A stretch of 64,000 bases of DNA from JBGAJN01 sp044224905 (lineage in GTDB: Bacteria > Verrucomicrobiota > Verrucomicrobiia > Limisphaerales > JBGAJN01). The translations under genes and the position numbers were made by a program. Of the stretch, positions 18,262 to 27,057 are shown piece after piece (the stretch's first letter is position 1; the number at the start of each line of letters is the position of its first letter). The notes beneath the pieces were generated by a model. The model saw nothing but the letters and a program-made list of their open reading frames with translations. It did not search any database and was not told where the DNA came from. The DNA lies in assembly GCA_044224905.1 (NCBI GenBank), contig JBGAJN010000001.1, positions 1,302,001 through 1,366,000 on the forward strand, read 5' to 3'.

Positions 18262-19791
18262 ATGAAATCACGCCTCCTTCGTCTCACTGCAGCGCTTTTC
18301 ATTTCTGGCATCGCCGTCGCACTTGCACTGCCGGTCGAAGCAGCCGCTGCGCGCAAGCCGAACATTATTTTCATTCTCGCTGATGACCTCGGCTACGGCG
18401 ACATCGGCGCGTTCGGACAGAAATACATACACACGCCGAACCTCGATCGCATGGCGGCCGAAGGGATGAAACTGACGCAACATTACGCGGGCAACGCCGT
18501 GTGCGCGCCGTCGCGATGCGTGTTGATGACGGGCAAACATCCGGGCCACGCGTTCATTCGCAACAACGTGCAGTATCGAAAGGATCAGGAAGGGCAGTTC
18601 CCGATTCCGTCGGAGACGGTGACGATTCCGAAACTCCTCAAGGCTCAAGGCTACGCGACGGGCGGCTTCGGCAAGTGGGGACTCGGTGGCCCGGGCACGA
18701 CCGGTGAACCGCTCAAACAGGGCTTTGATCGCTGGTTCGGGTACAATTGCCAGGGAGTCGCCCACAACTTCTATCCAACCTACCTTTGGGATAACGACAA
18801 ACAGATTCAGCTCAACAATCCGAATTTCTCCGCGCACCAAAAACTACCCGAGGGCGTCGATCCCGGCGATCCGGTCAGCTACGCGGGATTCAGTGGCAAG
18901 GATTACTCGGCGGACCTCATCGCGCAGCAGGCGCTCGCGTTTGTGCGCGCGAACAAGGAGCGTCCGTTCTACCTCTACTGGCCCACTACGGTGCCGCATC
19001 TGGCGTTGCAAGTGCCCGACGAATCGGTGGCCGAGTATCGCGGCAAGCTACCGGACAAACCCTACGCCGGCGGCAAAGGCTATCTGCCGAATCGGTATCC
19101 GTTGAGCGCCTACGCCGCGATGATCACGCGCATGGATCGCGAGATCGGCCGCATGATGGCGTTGGTCAAGGAACTCGGTCTCGATGATAACACGATCTTC
19201 ATTTTCTCCAGCGACAACGGTCCGCTCAACGGCACGCATCAGGGACTCGGCGGCACGGACGCGATCTTCTTCAATTCCGCCGGCGGCCTGCGCGACGGCA
19301 AAGGAACTCTCTACGAAGGCGGTTTCCGCGAGCCAACGATCGTGCGCTGGTCCGGCAAGATCAAACCCGGCTCAGTGAGCGAACGCGTGAGCGGCTTCGA
19401 AGATTGGATGCCCACTTTGCTCGACGTCGCCGGCGCGAAGATCACGACCCCGAAGGAAAGTGACGGAATCAGCCTCTTGCCAACGTTGCTCGGCACTAAG
19501 CAGCCCGAACGTCCGTTTCTTTACCGTGAGTTTCCGGCGTACGGTGGTCAGCAGGCTGTGCGAATCGGTGATTGGAAAGGCATTCGTCAAAATCTGCTGC
19601 CGAAAGGTCCGAAGGCGAAAGCGGCCAAGCCGAACTATCACATCGAGCTCTACAACTTGCGCGACGATCCCACCGAATCCACCGACGTTTCCGCCAAGCA
19701 TCCCGACGTGATCGCGAAGATCGAAGCGATCATGCGCGAGCAGCACGTGAACTCGTCGGACTTCCCGTTCCCGGCGCTCGATAAGAACTAA
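18262..19791 (+). CDS. Secreted arylsulfatase (S1 family)
   Basis: A 509-residue exported sulfatase with a signal peptide to about residue 29. Metal ligands D41 and D42 lie in IIFILADDLGYGD. The formylglycine site is C81-A-P-S-R85 followed by CVLMTGKH. FIFSSDNGPLNGTHQG provides the distal metal residues. The TLYEGGFREPTIVRWSGKIKPGSV and ELYNLRDDPTESTDVSAKHP blocks match the AslA/arylsulfatase A-like subgroup common in PVC bacteria. It lies 49 bp after the exported isochorismatase-like gene. No anaerobic maturase or formylglycine-generating enzyme gene is in the window. Confidence 0.92.
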   Translation: MKSRLLRLTAALFISGIAVALALPVEAAAARKPNIIFILADDLGYGDIGAFGQKYIHTPNLDRMAAEGMKLTQHYAGNAVCAPSRCVLMTGKHPGHAFIRNNVQYRKDQEGQFPIPSETVTIPKLLKAQGYATGGFGKWGLGGPGTTGEPLKQGFDRWFGYNCQGVAHNFYPTYLWDNDKQIQLNNPNFSAHQKLPEGVDPGDPVSYAGFSGKDYSADLIAQQALAFVRANKERPFYLYWPTTVPHLALQVPDESVAEYRGKLPDKPYAGGKGYLPNRYPLSAYAAMITRMDREIGRMMALVKELGLDDNTIFIFSSDNGPLNGTHQGLGGTDAIFFNSAGGLRDGKGTLYEGGFREPTIVRWSGKIKPGSVSERVSGFEDWMPTLLDVAGAKITTPKESDGISLLPTLLGTKQPERPFLYREFPAYGGQQAVRIGDWKGIRQNLLPKGPKAKAAKPNYHIELYNLRDDPTESTDVSAKHPDVIAKIEAIMREQHVNSSDFPFPALDKN

Positions 19792-19921
19792 ACTCGATTC
19801 GTTGAAACTCTCGCGTGATCGTTCGAAAAAGCGTTGAGAACTCTTTGAACTGAACCTAGCGTGGCCCATCTCCGAACAAGCTGAGATCTGCGTTCGTTGA
19901 TGGCATCAAACAAAAACTAAG

Positions 19922-21022
19922 ATGAAGAAAATTAACTCACTGTTGGTGGTTGGTCTGTTGTGCGCGGGATTCGCGGCGATGTTCGCCGGCTCCGTTCGCG
20001 CGGCGAATCAATGGGTTGTTTATGAAGGCAAGGAAGGCGCAGGCAAAGGGAAGCAGATCGTTTTCCTTTCCGGCGACGAGGAGTATCGCTCTGAGGAAGG
20101 GCTGCCGCAACTCGCGAAAATTCTCGCTGTGCGCCACGGCTTCAAATGCACCGTGCTTTTCGCGGTGAATCCCACGACCGGCGAAATTGATCCGAACTTT
20201 GGCAAAAATATTCCCGGTACCAAGGCGCTCAACAGCGCTGACTTGCTGGTGATGCTCGCGCGCTTCCGCGATTTGCCGGACGACCAGATGAAGCCGATTG
20301 ATGATTTCCTCAAAGCGGGCAAGCCTGTGATCGGCATGCGCACGTCGACGCACGCTTTCAACGTGGCCAAGGAAAAACCGTACGCCCACTACAGCTACAA
20401 CTATCGCGGCGACAAAACGGAATGGGAGCAGGGCTTCGGCCGCCTCGTGTTGGGAGAGACGTGGATCAGCCATCATGGCAGCCACAAGAACGAGGCGACC
20501 CGTGGCATGTTCGCGCCGGGAACGCAGGGCAATCCCTTGCTCAACGGAATCGAGGACGGCGAAATTTTCGCGGTCACCGACGTTTATGGCGTGCGGTTGC
20601 CGCTGCCGGGCGATTCAAAGCCGTTGATTCTCGGGCAGTCGTTGGAGCGCAAGGGACCGATGGGTAAAGACGATCCGAACTTTGGGATGAAGCCATCGGA
20701 CGCGCCCTCGACGCGAATGACCAAGGGGCCGGGCGGCGCCGACCAACCGGTGAACGACCCGATGATGCCGGTCGCGTGGACCAAGACGTACAAGGTACCC
20801 GGCGGCAAAGCGGGCAACGTGTTTAATACGACGATGGGCTCTTCCACCGACCTTGCCAACGAAGCGCTGCGTCGTCTGCTCGTCAACGCGGCCTATCAAT
20901 TGACCGGCCTGAAAGTTCCGGCGAAGGCGAACGTTGATCTTGTCGGCGAATACAAGCCAATCGCTTACGGTTTCAAAGGTTTCAAAACCGGGGTGAAACC
21001 GGCGGATCACGAATTGAAGTAG
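19922..21022 (+). CDS. Exported ThuA-domain protein
   Basis: A 366-residue protein with a signal peptide (hydrophobic 6-26, VRAANQ). The ThuA/trehalose-utilisation domain resembles a class I glutamine-amidotransferase fold: IVFLSGDEEYRSEEGLPQLAKIL, ADLLVMLARFRDLPDDQM, GKPVIGMRTSTHAF and the HHGSHKNEATRG block. The amidotransferase nucleophile cysteine is replaced in the GMRTSTH segment, so glutamine hydrolysis is not expected. ThuA proteins are linked to sugar oxidation and utilisation. It is the last gene before a strong terminator and completes the isochorismatase-sulfatase-ThuA series. Confidence 0.87.
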   Translation: MKKINSLLVVGLLCAGFAAMFAGSVRAANQWVVYEGKEGAGKGKQIVFLSGDEEYRSEEGLPQLAKILAVRHGFKCTVLFAVNPTTGEIDPNFGKNIPGTKALNSADLLVMLARFRDLPDDQMKPIDDFLKAGKPVIGMRTSTHAFNVAKEKPYAHYSYNYRGDKTEWEQGFGRLVLGETWISHHGSHKNEATRGMFAPGTQGNPLLNGIEDGEIFAVTDVYGVRLPLPGDSKPLILGQSLERKGPMGKDDPNFGMKPSDAPSTRMTKGPGGADQPVNDPMMPVAWTKTYKVPGGKAGNVFNTTMGSSTDLANEALRRLLVNAAYQLTGLKVPAKANVDLVGEYKPIAYGFKGFKTGVKPADHELK

Positions 21023-21042
21023 GCGGAGTTTTTCGAAACGCG

Positions 21043-21075
21043 AAGGCGCTGGTTGAATTTCAACCAGCGCCTTTT
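21043..21075. terminator. Bidirectional intrinsic terminator
   Basis: AAGGCGCTGGTTGA pairs perfectly with TCAACCAGCGCCTT across a 3-nt loop, with T residues after the stem on the plus strand and A residues before it. It lies between the convergent ThuA gene (ends 21022) and the glycosyltransferase gene (ends 21095), so it can stop transcription from both sides. Confidence 0.9.
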
Positions 21076-21094
21076 CGTTGAGTCAGCCAGGAGG

Positions 21095-22414
21095 CTACGA
21101 TTGGGCAAACGCCCGACTTTGGTCCGTGAGCAAATCGTGGTAAACCTCCACGGTCTTCTTTGCCATGCGTTCGATGCTGAAATGTTCGTGCACGGCGGCG
21201 CGACCAGCCTCGGCCAGCGCGCGGGCGTGTTCGGGATTCCGGAGCAGTTCCTCAATTCCATCCGCGAGCGCTGCAGCGTTTGCTTCGCGGATGATGCCGC
21301 CGCGCGTGGCTTCGATGATCTCTGGAAACGCCGCGCTGCGCGGCTGAACCACTGGAACTCCCGACGCGAGCGCCTCGATGACATAGAGTCCGAACGCCTC
21401 GCCATAGAGCGCCGGTGTGCAGAACACGGACAGACCTTGGAGGAACGTGAGCTTCGTCGCGCGGTCGACGTTCGGGAAAAACTGTACGTCGCCCAGTACG
21501 CCGGCCGCGGCGAGTTTGTTCTTCAACACTTCCACCACGGATTCATCGGTTGGACCCATGCCGCCGCCGACGTGGAGTTTGAGATGCGGAAACCGATTAC
21601 GTCGGCGAATCTCGAGATAAGTGTCCACGAGCAGATCGACGCCTTTTTCGCGACACATCCGCGCGAAGAAACCGAGGACGGGAGGATTCTGGATTCGGGA
21701 TTCTGAAACCGGGGTGCCAAAGCCGTCGAGGCTAATTCCGTTGTAAACGACACGGACGCGTTCGGGATTCAGCTTGAGCCGGCGCGTCATGAGTTCGGCG
21801 AAGTAATGGCTCGGGGCGATGAAGCAATCGACGTCGCGCGCGCGTTCGGCGAGCAATTGCCACGCGGCGGTGCGATGCGGTTCGTTCATCGCGTCGAGGA
21901 ACGTGTCCTCGCCCTGCAACGTGATTACGACCGGCACGCGCAGTTCGGATTTTAATTTGCGCACAAGGCCGACAAGCAACGCGTTGGACAGGCTGATCAC
22001 GTCGGGAGGATTGTTCGCTTTCAGCCACGCGATCAGTTCATCGAGTTCTCGCGCCTGATTGCCTTCCTCGCCGCGCATCATCGAGAGCGTAAGCTCGCCG
22101 ACGTCGGTGGCGCGCGTCTTGGCGGCACGACCCGCGGCCCATTTCAAAACTTTCGGGGAGGCGAGCCATTTGTGCAGCCACTCCGGCATGTGGCGGAACA
22201 ATGCGGATTTCTGTTCGAGGTAAACGCTGACACCGCTGAAGAAGATTGGAGCGCCCGCGCTTTGATCCGTGTCATCCAGCGTCATCGGGAGATACAGCGG
22301 TAGCATCAAGGTATCGTGACCTTGCTTGCGCAGCGTGGCGACGAGCGCGTTGTCGCGGAAACAATTCCCGCAATACATGCCGCCGGCGCCGGGGGTGAGC
22401 TGGACGATCTTCAT
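21095..22414 (-). CDS. Glycosyltransferase family 4
   Basis: A 439-residue GT-B glycosyltransferase. The N-terminal acceptor domain begins KIVQLTPGAGGMYCGNCFRDNALV. The C-terminal donor domain has the E-x7-E signature in YGEAFGLYVIEALASGVPVVQP, preceded by RMCREKGVDLLVDTY. Retaining sugar transfer from a nucleotide-sugar donor is expected; acceptor unknown. The N-terminal GMYCGNC motif recurs in GT4 enzymes of PVC bacteria, as I recall. It is the last gene of a minus-strand run, 13 bp after the halogenase-like flavoprotein gene, so it may glycosylate the product of that cluster. Confidence 0.9.
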   Translation of the reverse strand: MKIVQLTPGAGGMYCGNCFRDNALVATLRKQGHDTLMLPLYLPMTLDDTDQSAGAPIFFSGVSVYLEQKSALFRHMPEWLHKWLASPKVLKWAAGRAAKTRATDVGELTLSMMRGEEGNQARELDELIAWLKANNPPDVISLSNALLVGLVRKLKSELRVPVVITLQGEDTFLDAMNEPHRTAAWQLLAERARDVDCFIAPSHYFAELMTRRLKLNPERVRVVYNGISLDGFGTPVSESRIQNPPVLGFFARMCREKGVDLLVDTYLEIRRRNRFPHLKLHVGGGMGPTDESVVEVLKNKLAAAGVLGDVQFFPNVDRATKLTFLQGLSVFCTPALYGEAFGLYVIEALASGVPVVQPRSAAFPEIIEATRGGIIREANAAALADGIEELLRNPEHARALAEAGRAAVHEHFSIERMAKKTVEVYHDLLTDQSRAFAQS

Positions 22415-22427
22415 CCGCGACGAGAAA

Positions 22428-23702
22428 TCAAGCCGGCTGCGGAACGCGCGTGTTCGTCAGCGGCATTCCTACGGGAATCTCTTCGGGAATCGGCGCGAAC
22501 TCCGCGATCCATTTCCAAAGGCGGCTCAGGTCTTTGTTCACGTCGCCGCTGAGGCAGTCGGTAATGTCGCCGGCGGCCTCGGGATATTTCATGATGACTT
22601 CCTTGAAGGAGAAGTTCGGATCGTAGAACGCGTAGACGAGCTTACGCATGTTCTCAATACCTTGCCGGAGCATCGTCGCGTAGTTCTCGAAACGTTGCGG
22701 AGCGACATCGCCGGCGACGAGCGCCGCGTGCACGGCATCCGCCGCGAGCACGCCGCTCTTGAGCGCGATCATCAAACCGCTGCTGAACACGGGATCGAGG
22801 AAACAATAGGCATCGCCGACGAGCAGCAGACCCTCGCAGCCGCAGTAGCGCGAGTGGAAGCTGTATTCGCTCGTGAGCCAATACTCGCCGGTAGATTCGC
22901 CAACGCTGAGGTGATCCTTGATCCAGAGGTTTTGTTCGACCTCGCGATGGAAGATCGTCTTCGGATCCTTGATGCCGCCGCGCGAAAGGTATTTGCCTTC
23001 GGCCACGACGCCCACGCTCACCATGTCGTTGTGCTGCGGGATGTGCCAGAACCAGCCCTTGTCGGGAATCATCGCGACGGTCGTCTGGCCCTCGTCGATG
23101 CCGGGTTCGCGCTTGGAGCCTTTATAGTAAGTCCAGACGGCGACCTTGTTGAGATACGGATCCTTCATGCGCCAGCCGTTGCGGACGGCGGTGAAGCTTT
23201 CCTTGCCGGTGCAGTCGAGTGTGATCGGGGCGTGCAAGTCGACAATCTCGCCGGACTTTTTCTGCGCCCGTACACCGATGACGCGTTCGCCGTCACGCAG
23301 CAATTCTTTCACGGAGATTTCTTCGATGACCTCGGCGCCTTTGTCTCGAGCGTGCTGCATGAGCATCACGTCGAACTCGCTGCGGAGCACCTGCCACGTG
23401 GACGCGATGGTTTCGCGGTCGTAGCGGTTGAAGAAGTAGAACGGCTGGCTCGCCTTGCCATTGGGTTGCACGAACTGGACGCTGAACTTCTTCTGGAAGC
23501 ACGATGCCTTCATCTTCGGGATGAGGCCGAGGCGCTCCATCGGTCCGTAACAGAAGGGGATGAGCGACTCGCCGATGTGGTAACGGGGAAACTTCTCGCG
23601 CTCGAGCACGAGGACGCGATGGCCTTGTTCGGCGAGCAAGGAAGCCGCGGAGCAACCTGACGGGCCGCCGCCGATGATGATCGTGTCGTAATTCGTTTTC
23701 AT
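22428..23702 (-). CDS. FAD-dependent oxidoreductase, flavin-halogenase-like
   Basis: A 424-residue flavoprotein. The FAD dinucleotide-binding motif is at the N-terminus (IIIGGGPSGCSAASLLAEQG, residues 8-27) with LVLER at the end of the second strand. The WxWxIP signature of flavin-dependent halogenases is present as W217-F-W-H-I-P222. The second FAD-binding block is LLLVGDAYCFLDPVFSSGL. The geranylgeranyl-reductase family shares much of this layout, so chlorination or bromination is possible but not proven; many relatives are non-halogenating hydroxylases. It lies in the operon with a chorismate-lyase-like gene, which would supply an aromatic acid. Confidence 0.83.
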   Translation of the reverse strand: MKTNYDTIIIGGGPSGCSAASLLAEQGHRVLVLEREKFPRYHIGESLIPFCYGPMERLGLIPKMKASCFQKKFSVQFVQPNGKASQPFYFFNRYDRETIASTWQVLRSEFDVMLMQHARDKGAEVIEEISVKELLRDGERVIGVRAQKKSGEIVDLHAPITLDCTGKESFTAVRNGWRMKDPYLNKVAVWTYYKGSKREPGIDEGQTTVAMIPDKGWFWHIPQHNDMVSVGVVAEGKYLSRGGIKDPKTIFHREVEQNLWIKDHLSVGESTGEYWLTSEYSFHSRYCGCEGLLLVGDAYCFLDPVFSSGLMIALKSGVLAADAVHAALVAGDVAPQRFENYATMLRQGIENMRKLVYAFYDPNFSFKEVIMKYPEAAGDITDCLSGDVNKDLSRLWKWIAEFAPIPEEIPVGMPLTNTRVPQPA

Positions 23703-23743
23703 TCGCGTGCCTAGGTTAGAATGGTTTTTGCGAAGCGCAAATT

Positions 23744-24325
23744 TCAGCGCAGAGCTTCCGGTGGCAGAATCTCCACGATCTCCGCCAACGGGCGGTTCTG
23801 TGTGTCGAAATGGGTGTTGCGCCGGCCGTAAAGAGTATGGCGGCCGGTCAGTTGCAGGGCCGAGTTGATGAAGTCATCGGACTCAACGCGCAGATACGCC
23901 TTGGGCCGGCTCGCATGGGCCACGGCGCAATCGCGCAGGATGTGGCCGAGCGGCTCCCGCTCCTCGAGGATGAGCTTGCGCGCGGCGGGCGAGAAGAGCG
24001 TGAGATTCATCTTGATCGCGCCGAACTCAATCGGGCGATTGGTGCCGTCGAGCGTGAGCACGACCTCGCGGAAATAGAAATCTCCGCGCTGTTGCCGGCG
24101 CATCACGGTGAGATGCACTTCCGCGCCGTGGAACTTCTCCAGCGTCGGCGTCATGTCGTCGCCGTGGACGAGCAGCGACTTGTAGGGCTCCGGCACGTCT
24201 TTGCCGTCGACGGCATCGATGCGCGGTAGTGGCAAATTCTGCTGCGCGTAAAAATCGTCCAGCGGATACGCGATCGGCAACGCCGTGGGCATCAGGTGGG
24301 AACTGGATGTGGCGGGGGTGCTCAT
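23744..24325 (-). CDS. Chorismate-lyase-like protein
   Basis: A 193-residue cytoplasmic protein. EEREPLGHILRDC followed about 45 residues later by TGRHTLYGRRNTHFDTQNRP and LAEIVEILPPEAL resembles the end of the chorismate pyruvate-lyase/UTRA fold, in which GRR-x-F-D-G-KPL-x-V-x-EVFLP is typical. If active, it would release 4-hydroxybenzoate (or a related acid) from chorismate. The family assignment is from motif memory only and the first 60 residues match nothing I know. The gene starts 1 bp after the stop of the radical SAM gene, indicating translational coupling, and is 41 bp before the flavoprotein gene. Confidence 0.55.
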   Translation of the reverse strand: MSTPATSSSHLMPTALPIAYPLDDFYAQQNLPLPRIDAVDGKDVPEPYKSLLVHGDDMTPTLEKFHGAEVHLTVMRRQQRGDFYFREVVLTLDGTNRPIEFGAIKMNLTLFSPAARKLILEEREPLGHILRDCAVAHASRPKAYLRVESDDFINSALQLTGRHTLYGRRNTHFDTQNRPLAEIVEILPPEALR

Positions 24326-24326
24326 T

Positions 24327-25676
24327 TCACGCGTAGCGACCGGTCTCGTGTTCCGGCAAAAAGAACTCGTGCAACAGGCGGTCCACTTGCAGCAGGCCGT
24401 CGCGATTGAGGCGAAGTTCGTCGCCGTCGATGGTCAAGTAGCCCCAGTCCTTGAGGCGTTGCAGAGCGGGGGCGAAACGCACGCGCGGGTCCACGCCGAA
24501 GCGCTCGATGTAATAGCTCGCCTTCACCGCGCCGAGCTTCAGCGGCAGGATGAATTCGCGGATGAGACGCTCGTCATCGTTCGGACGATAGGCGCGATAG
24601 ACGGGTGATTTGCCGCTGTGAATCGCTTCCATGTAGGGCGCGAACTCGTGCTGGTTCTGGTAATGCACGCCGCTGATGTGCCCGAAGCTCGCGACGCCGA
24701 GCGAAAGCAAATCCGCGCCGGTGAACAGCCGTTGGCGGTAGATGAACTTCGTCTTCGCCGGATCCTTCACGACGGTGCAGGTGCTGTTGACGCTGTAGCC
24801 TGCCTTCTCCATTTCCGTGAAGGCGTAATTAACCCAGCGACGCTTCGTGTCCCAATCGGCCACGGGCGCGTTGAGTTTTCCCTCGGCCTTCATGCGCTGG
24901 TAGATGGTCGTGTTGTAGGGCACTTCCATCTGATAAATCGTCACCGAATCGGGCGCCATCGCGATGGTCTTGGCGACGCAATCGCGCCAGTTCTCCTCGG
25001 TCTCCTCGACCATGCCAGCGATGAGATCAATGTTGATCTGCGGGAAGCCCAACTCGCGCGCGTAACCGTAGGCGCGGGCGATTTCCTTGCTGCGATGCGC
25101 GCGGCCGTTGATGTCGAGAATGTGATCACTGAAATTTTCCACGCCGAGCGAAAGCCGCGTGACGCCGATGTCGCGAATGGCCTTGAGCTTGTGATCTGTG
25201 AGCGTGCCCGGTTCGCATTCGAAGGTGACTTCCTCCGCGCCGTCCCACGGGATCAGGCGCTTCATGCCGTCGGCGAGATGGTGAAGCTGCTTCTCGGAAA
25301 GATAACTCGGCGTGCCGCCGCCGAAGTAAACGAAGTTGGCCTTGCGCCCGCCGACGAACGGCTTCTTCGCGTAGAATTCCAGTTCGCGCAGCGCCGTATC
25401 GATGTAGTCCTTGATCTCGGACGAATCCTTGTCGGTATAGACCTTGAAGTAGCAGAAGTGGCAGCGTTTCCGGCAAAACGGAATGTGCATGTAAACGCCC
25501 AGCGGCACGCCCGGTCGCGGCGGTTGCTCGAGCGCGCGTTCCAATTCGCCGATCAGCTCCGGCTTCCAAAACGCGAACGGCGGATAATTGGCAACGAAGT
25601 AATTGCCGGCCTTGGTCTCCTTCTGGATCGGCGGACCGGCAGTCTTCGGCGCGGGGGCGATGGTGACGGTGCTCAT
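24327..25676 (-). CDS. HemN/HemW-like radical SAM protein
   Basis: About 449 residues from the ATG at 25676; a longer frame would extend 57 residues into the upstream propeller gene. The radical SAM motif is C68-x3-C72-x2-C75 in YMHIPFCRKRCHFCYF, matching the HemN/HemW family. NFVYFGGGTPSYLSEKQL, VTFECEPGTLT, GVTRLSLGVENFSD and INIDLIAGMVEETEENW are standard. The C-terminal HemN_C-like helical domain is present. In this family many members are not coproporphyrinogen dehydrogenases but haem chaperones, methyltransferases or cyclopropanases. The operon context suggests a biosynthetic rather than haem role; inference. Confidence 0.87.
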   Translation of the reverse strand: MSTVTIAPAPKTAGPPIQKETKAGNYFVANYPPFAFWKPELIGELERALEQPPRPGVPLGVYMHIPFCRKRCHFCYFKVYTDKDSSEIKDYIDTALRELEFYAKKPFVGGRKANFVYFGGGTPSYLSEKQLHHLADGMKRLIPWDGAEEVTFECEPGTLTDHKLKAIRDIGVTRLSLGVENFSDHILDINGRAHRSKEIARAYGYARELGFPQINIDLIAGMVEETEENWRDCVAKTIAMAPDSVTIYQMEVPYNTTIYQRMKAEGKLNAPVADWDTKRRWVNYAFTEMEKAGYSVNSTCTVVKDPAKTKFIYRQRLFTGADLLSLGVASFGHISGVHYQNQHEFAPYMEAIHSGKSPVYRAYRPNDDERLIREFILPLKLGAVKASYYIERFGVDPRVRFAPALQRLKDWGYLTIDGDELRLNRDGLLQVDRLLHEFFLPEHETGRYA

Positions 25677-25689
25677 ATCAAATACTGGT

Positions 25690-26868
25690 TCAATTCTTCT
25701 TTGGCCCAAAACAATAGACGCTGCCGTCCTCGCTCCCGATGACGACCTTGCCATCGGCCACGGCGGGCGAACTCGAGAGCGCCTGGCCGATCTCGTAGTT
25801 CCACAATTCCTTACCGTCGGCGAACGAAAGGACGTAGAGCCGGCCATCGTCCGAGCCCACCACTACTTTACCGTCTACGACGACTGGAGAACTGTCCACC
25901 TTGCCACGCGTCGGGAAGCTCCAGACTTCATTGCCATCTTTGCGAGTGAGGCAACGCACGCGTTTGTCGCGCCCGCCCAGGACGACCTTGTCACCGATCA
26001 CCGCGGGCGAGGCGTAAAAGGGAAACGCGCGGTCCTTAAAGCGCCACGCCACCGCGCCCTTCGCGATGTCGATGCAGAGAAACTCGTTTTCGTAGTGGCC
26101 GAAGTAGGCGCGACCATCGGTCAACGCGACCGAGCCGGCGACGTAAGCGCCCGCATCGACTTCCTTTACTTGCTGACCGTTCGAAAGGTCGATCACGTGC
26201 AGCATCGCATCGCAGCCGCCGAAAACCGTTACGCCGTCCGAGACTGCGGGGGAGCCATTGATGTAATTACCGCTTTCGTAGACCCAGTTGGATTTGCCGG
26301 TCGTGGCGTCCACGGCGTGGAGCTTGTAATCGTAACTGCCGACGAGGATCGAAGTCTTCTTGCCGTCGTCGGAGGTCACGAAGTTCGGCGCGCCGAGAAT
26401 CTTGTCGTCGGTCTTGTAGTCCCAAATCTTTTTTCCGGAACTCGCGTCGAGCGCGTAGAGCAGGCCATCTCCCGAGCCGATGAAGACCTTGCCATCGAGC
26501 ACGAGCGGCGAAGATTCGATTTCTCCGCCCGTGGGAAAGGACCACAGCTTCTTGCCCGTGGCGAAATCGAGCGCGTAGAAGTTGGTGTCGCTTGAACCGA
26601 TGAAGACTTTGCCGCCGACAATCGCCGCCGAGGACTTCACGGGCCCGCCCGTTTTAAAACTCCACAACAACTTCAAAGAACTCGCGAGTTTACCCGGTCC
26701 GACGCCGACGAGCGAGGGCGCGCCACGATACATCGGCCACGAATCTGCGGTGGCGGTGGCTCGGGGCGAGTTGCTGGCGGCGAGGGAGGTGAGGGCGCCT
26801 TGGGAAATCATCACGGCAGCTGCCAAAACAGCGAGCGCCATCGGACCGGTTTCGCGAATCAAGCTCAT
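25690..26868 (-). CDS. Exported PQQ-like beta-propeller protein
   Basis: A 392-residue protein with a signal segment (hydrophobic 9-30). About eight blades are visible as repeated SSPLVLDGKVFIGSGDGLLYALD/ASSGKKIW-type units (TGKKLWSFPTG, SGKKIWDYKT, DGNEVWSFPT, DGKELWNYEIG). The last blade closes with GSVYCFG. It is the first gene of a five-gene minus-strand run and lies 13 bp before the radical SAM gene. The only other exported protein in that run is none; the others are cytoplasmic, so whether it belongs functionally is unclear. It is divergent from the PVC haem protein across an AT-rich palindrome. Confidence 0.85.
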   Translation of the reverse strand: MSLIRETGPMALAVLAAAVMISQGALTSLAASNSPRATATADSWPMYRGAPSLVGVGPGKLASSLKLLWSFKTGGPVKSSAAIVGGKVFIGSSDTNFYALDFATGKKLWSFPTGGEIESSPLVLDGKVFIGSGDGLLYALDASSGKKIWDYKTDDKILGAPNFVTSDDGKKTSILVGSYDYKLHAVDATTGKSNWVYESGNYINGSPAVSDGVTVFGGCDAMLHVIDLSNGQQVKEVDAGAYVAGSVALTDGRAYFGHYENEFLCIDIAKGAVAWRFKDRAFPFYASPAVIGDKVVLGGRDKRVRCLTRKDGNEVWSFPTRGKVDSSPVVVDGKVVVGSDDGRLYVLSFADGKELWNYEIGQALSSSPAVADGKVVIGSEDGSVYCFGPKKN

Positions 26869-26955
26869 GCCGCGTGTTGTTGTTCACCCGTGACAGCGTG
26901 CAAGCTGCGGATGGAACTGCTTTGAGTATCTGGCAGGCAAAGGTGTTTGGCAAAT

Positions 26956-26979
26956 AAATAATACTTACACGTATTATTT
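26956..26979. promoter_or_regulatory. AT-rich palindromic operator candidate
   Basis: AAATAATAC (26956-26964) and GTATTATTT (26971-26979) are a perfect 9-bp inverted repeat with a 6-bp spacer, in the 189-bp divergent region between the propeller gene (start 26868) and the haem protein (start 27058). It stands out against the GC-rich background and lies 77-87 bp from both starts. A similar TATAC-N6-GTATTA arrangement occurs at 63277-63294 before an MFS gene. Confidence 0.55.
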
Positions 26980-27057
26980 TGATTTGCTGATCATCGAGCA
27001 ACTGTCGGCTGTTGTTCAGCGTGGAATTCATGACGTGTCGGTGGCAGTCTCCGCGCT

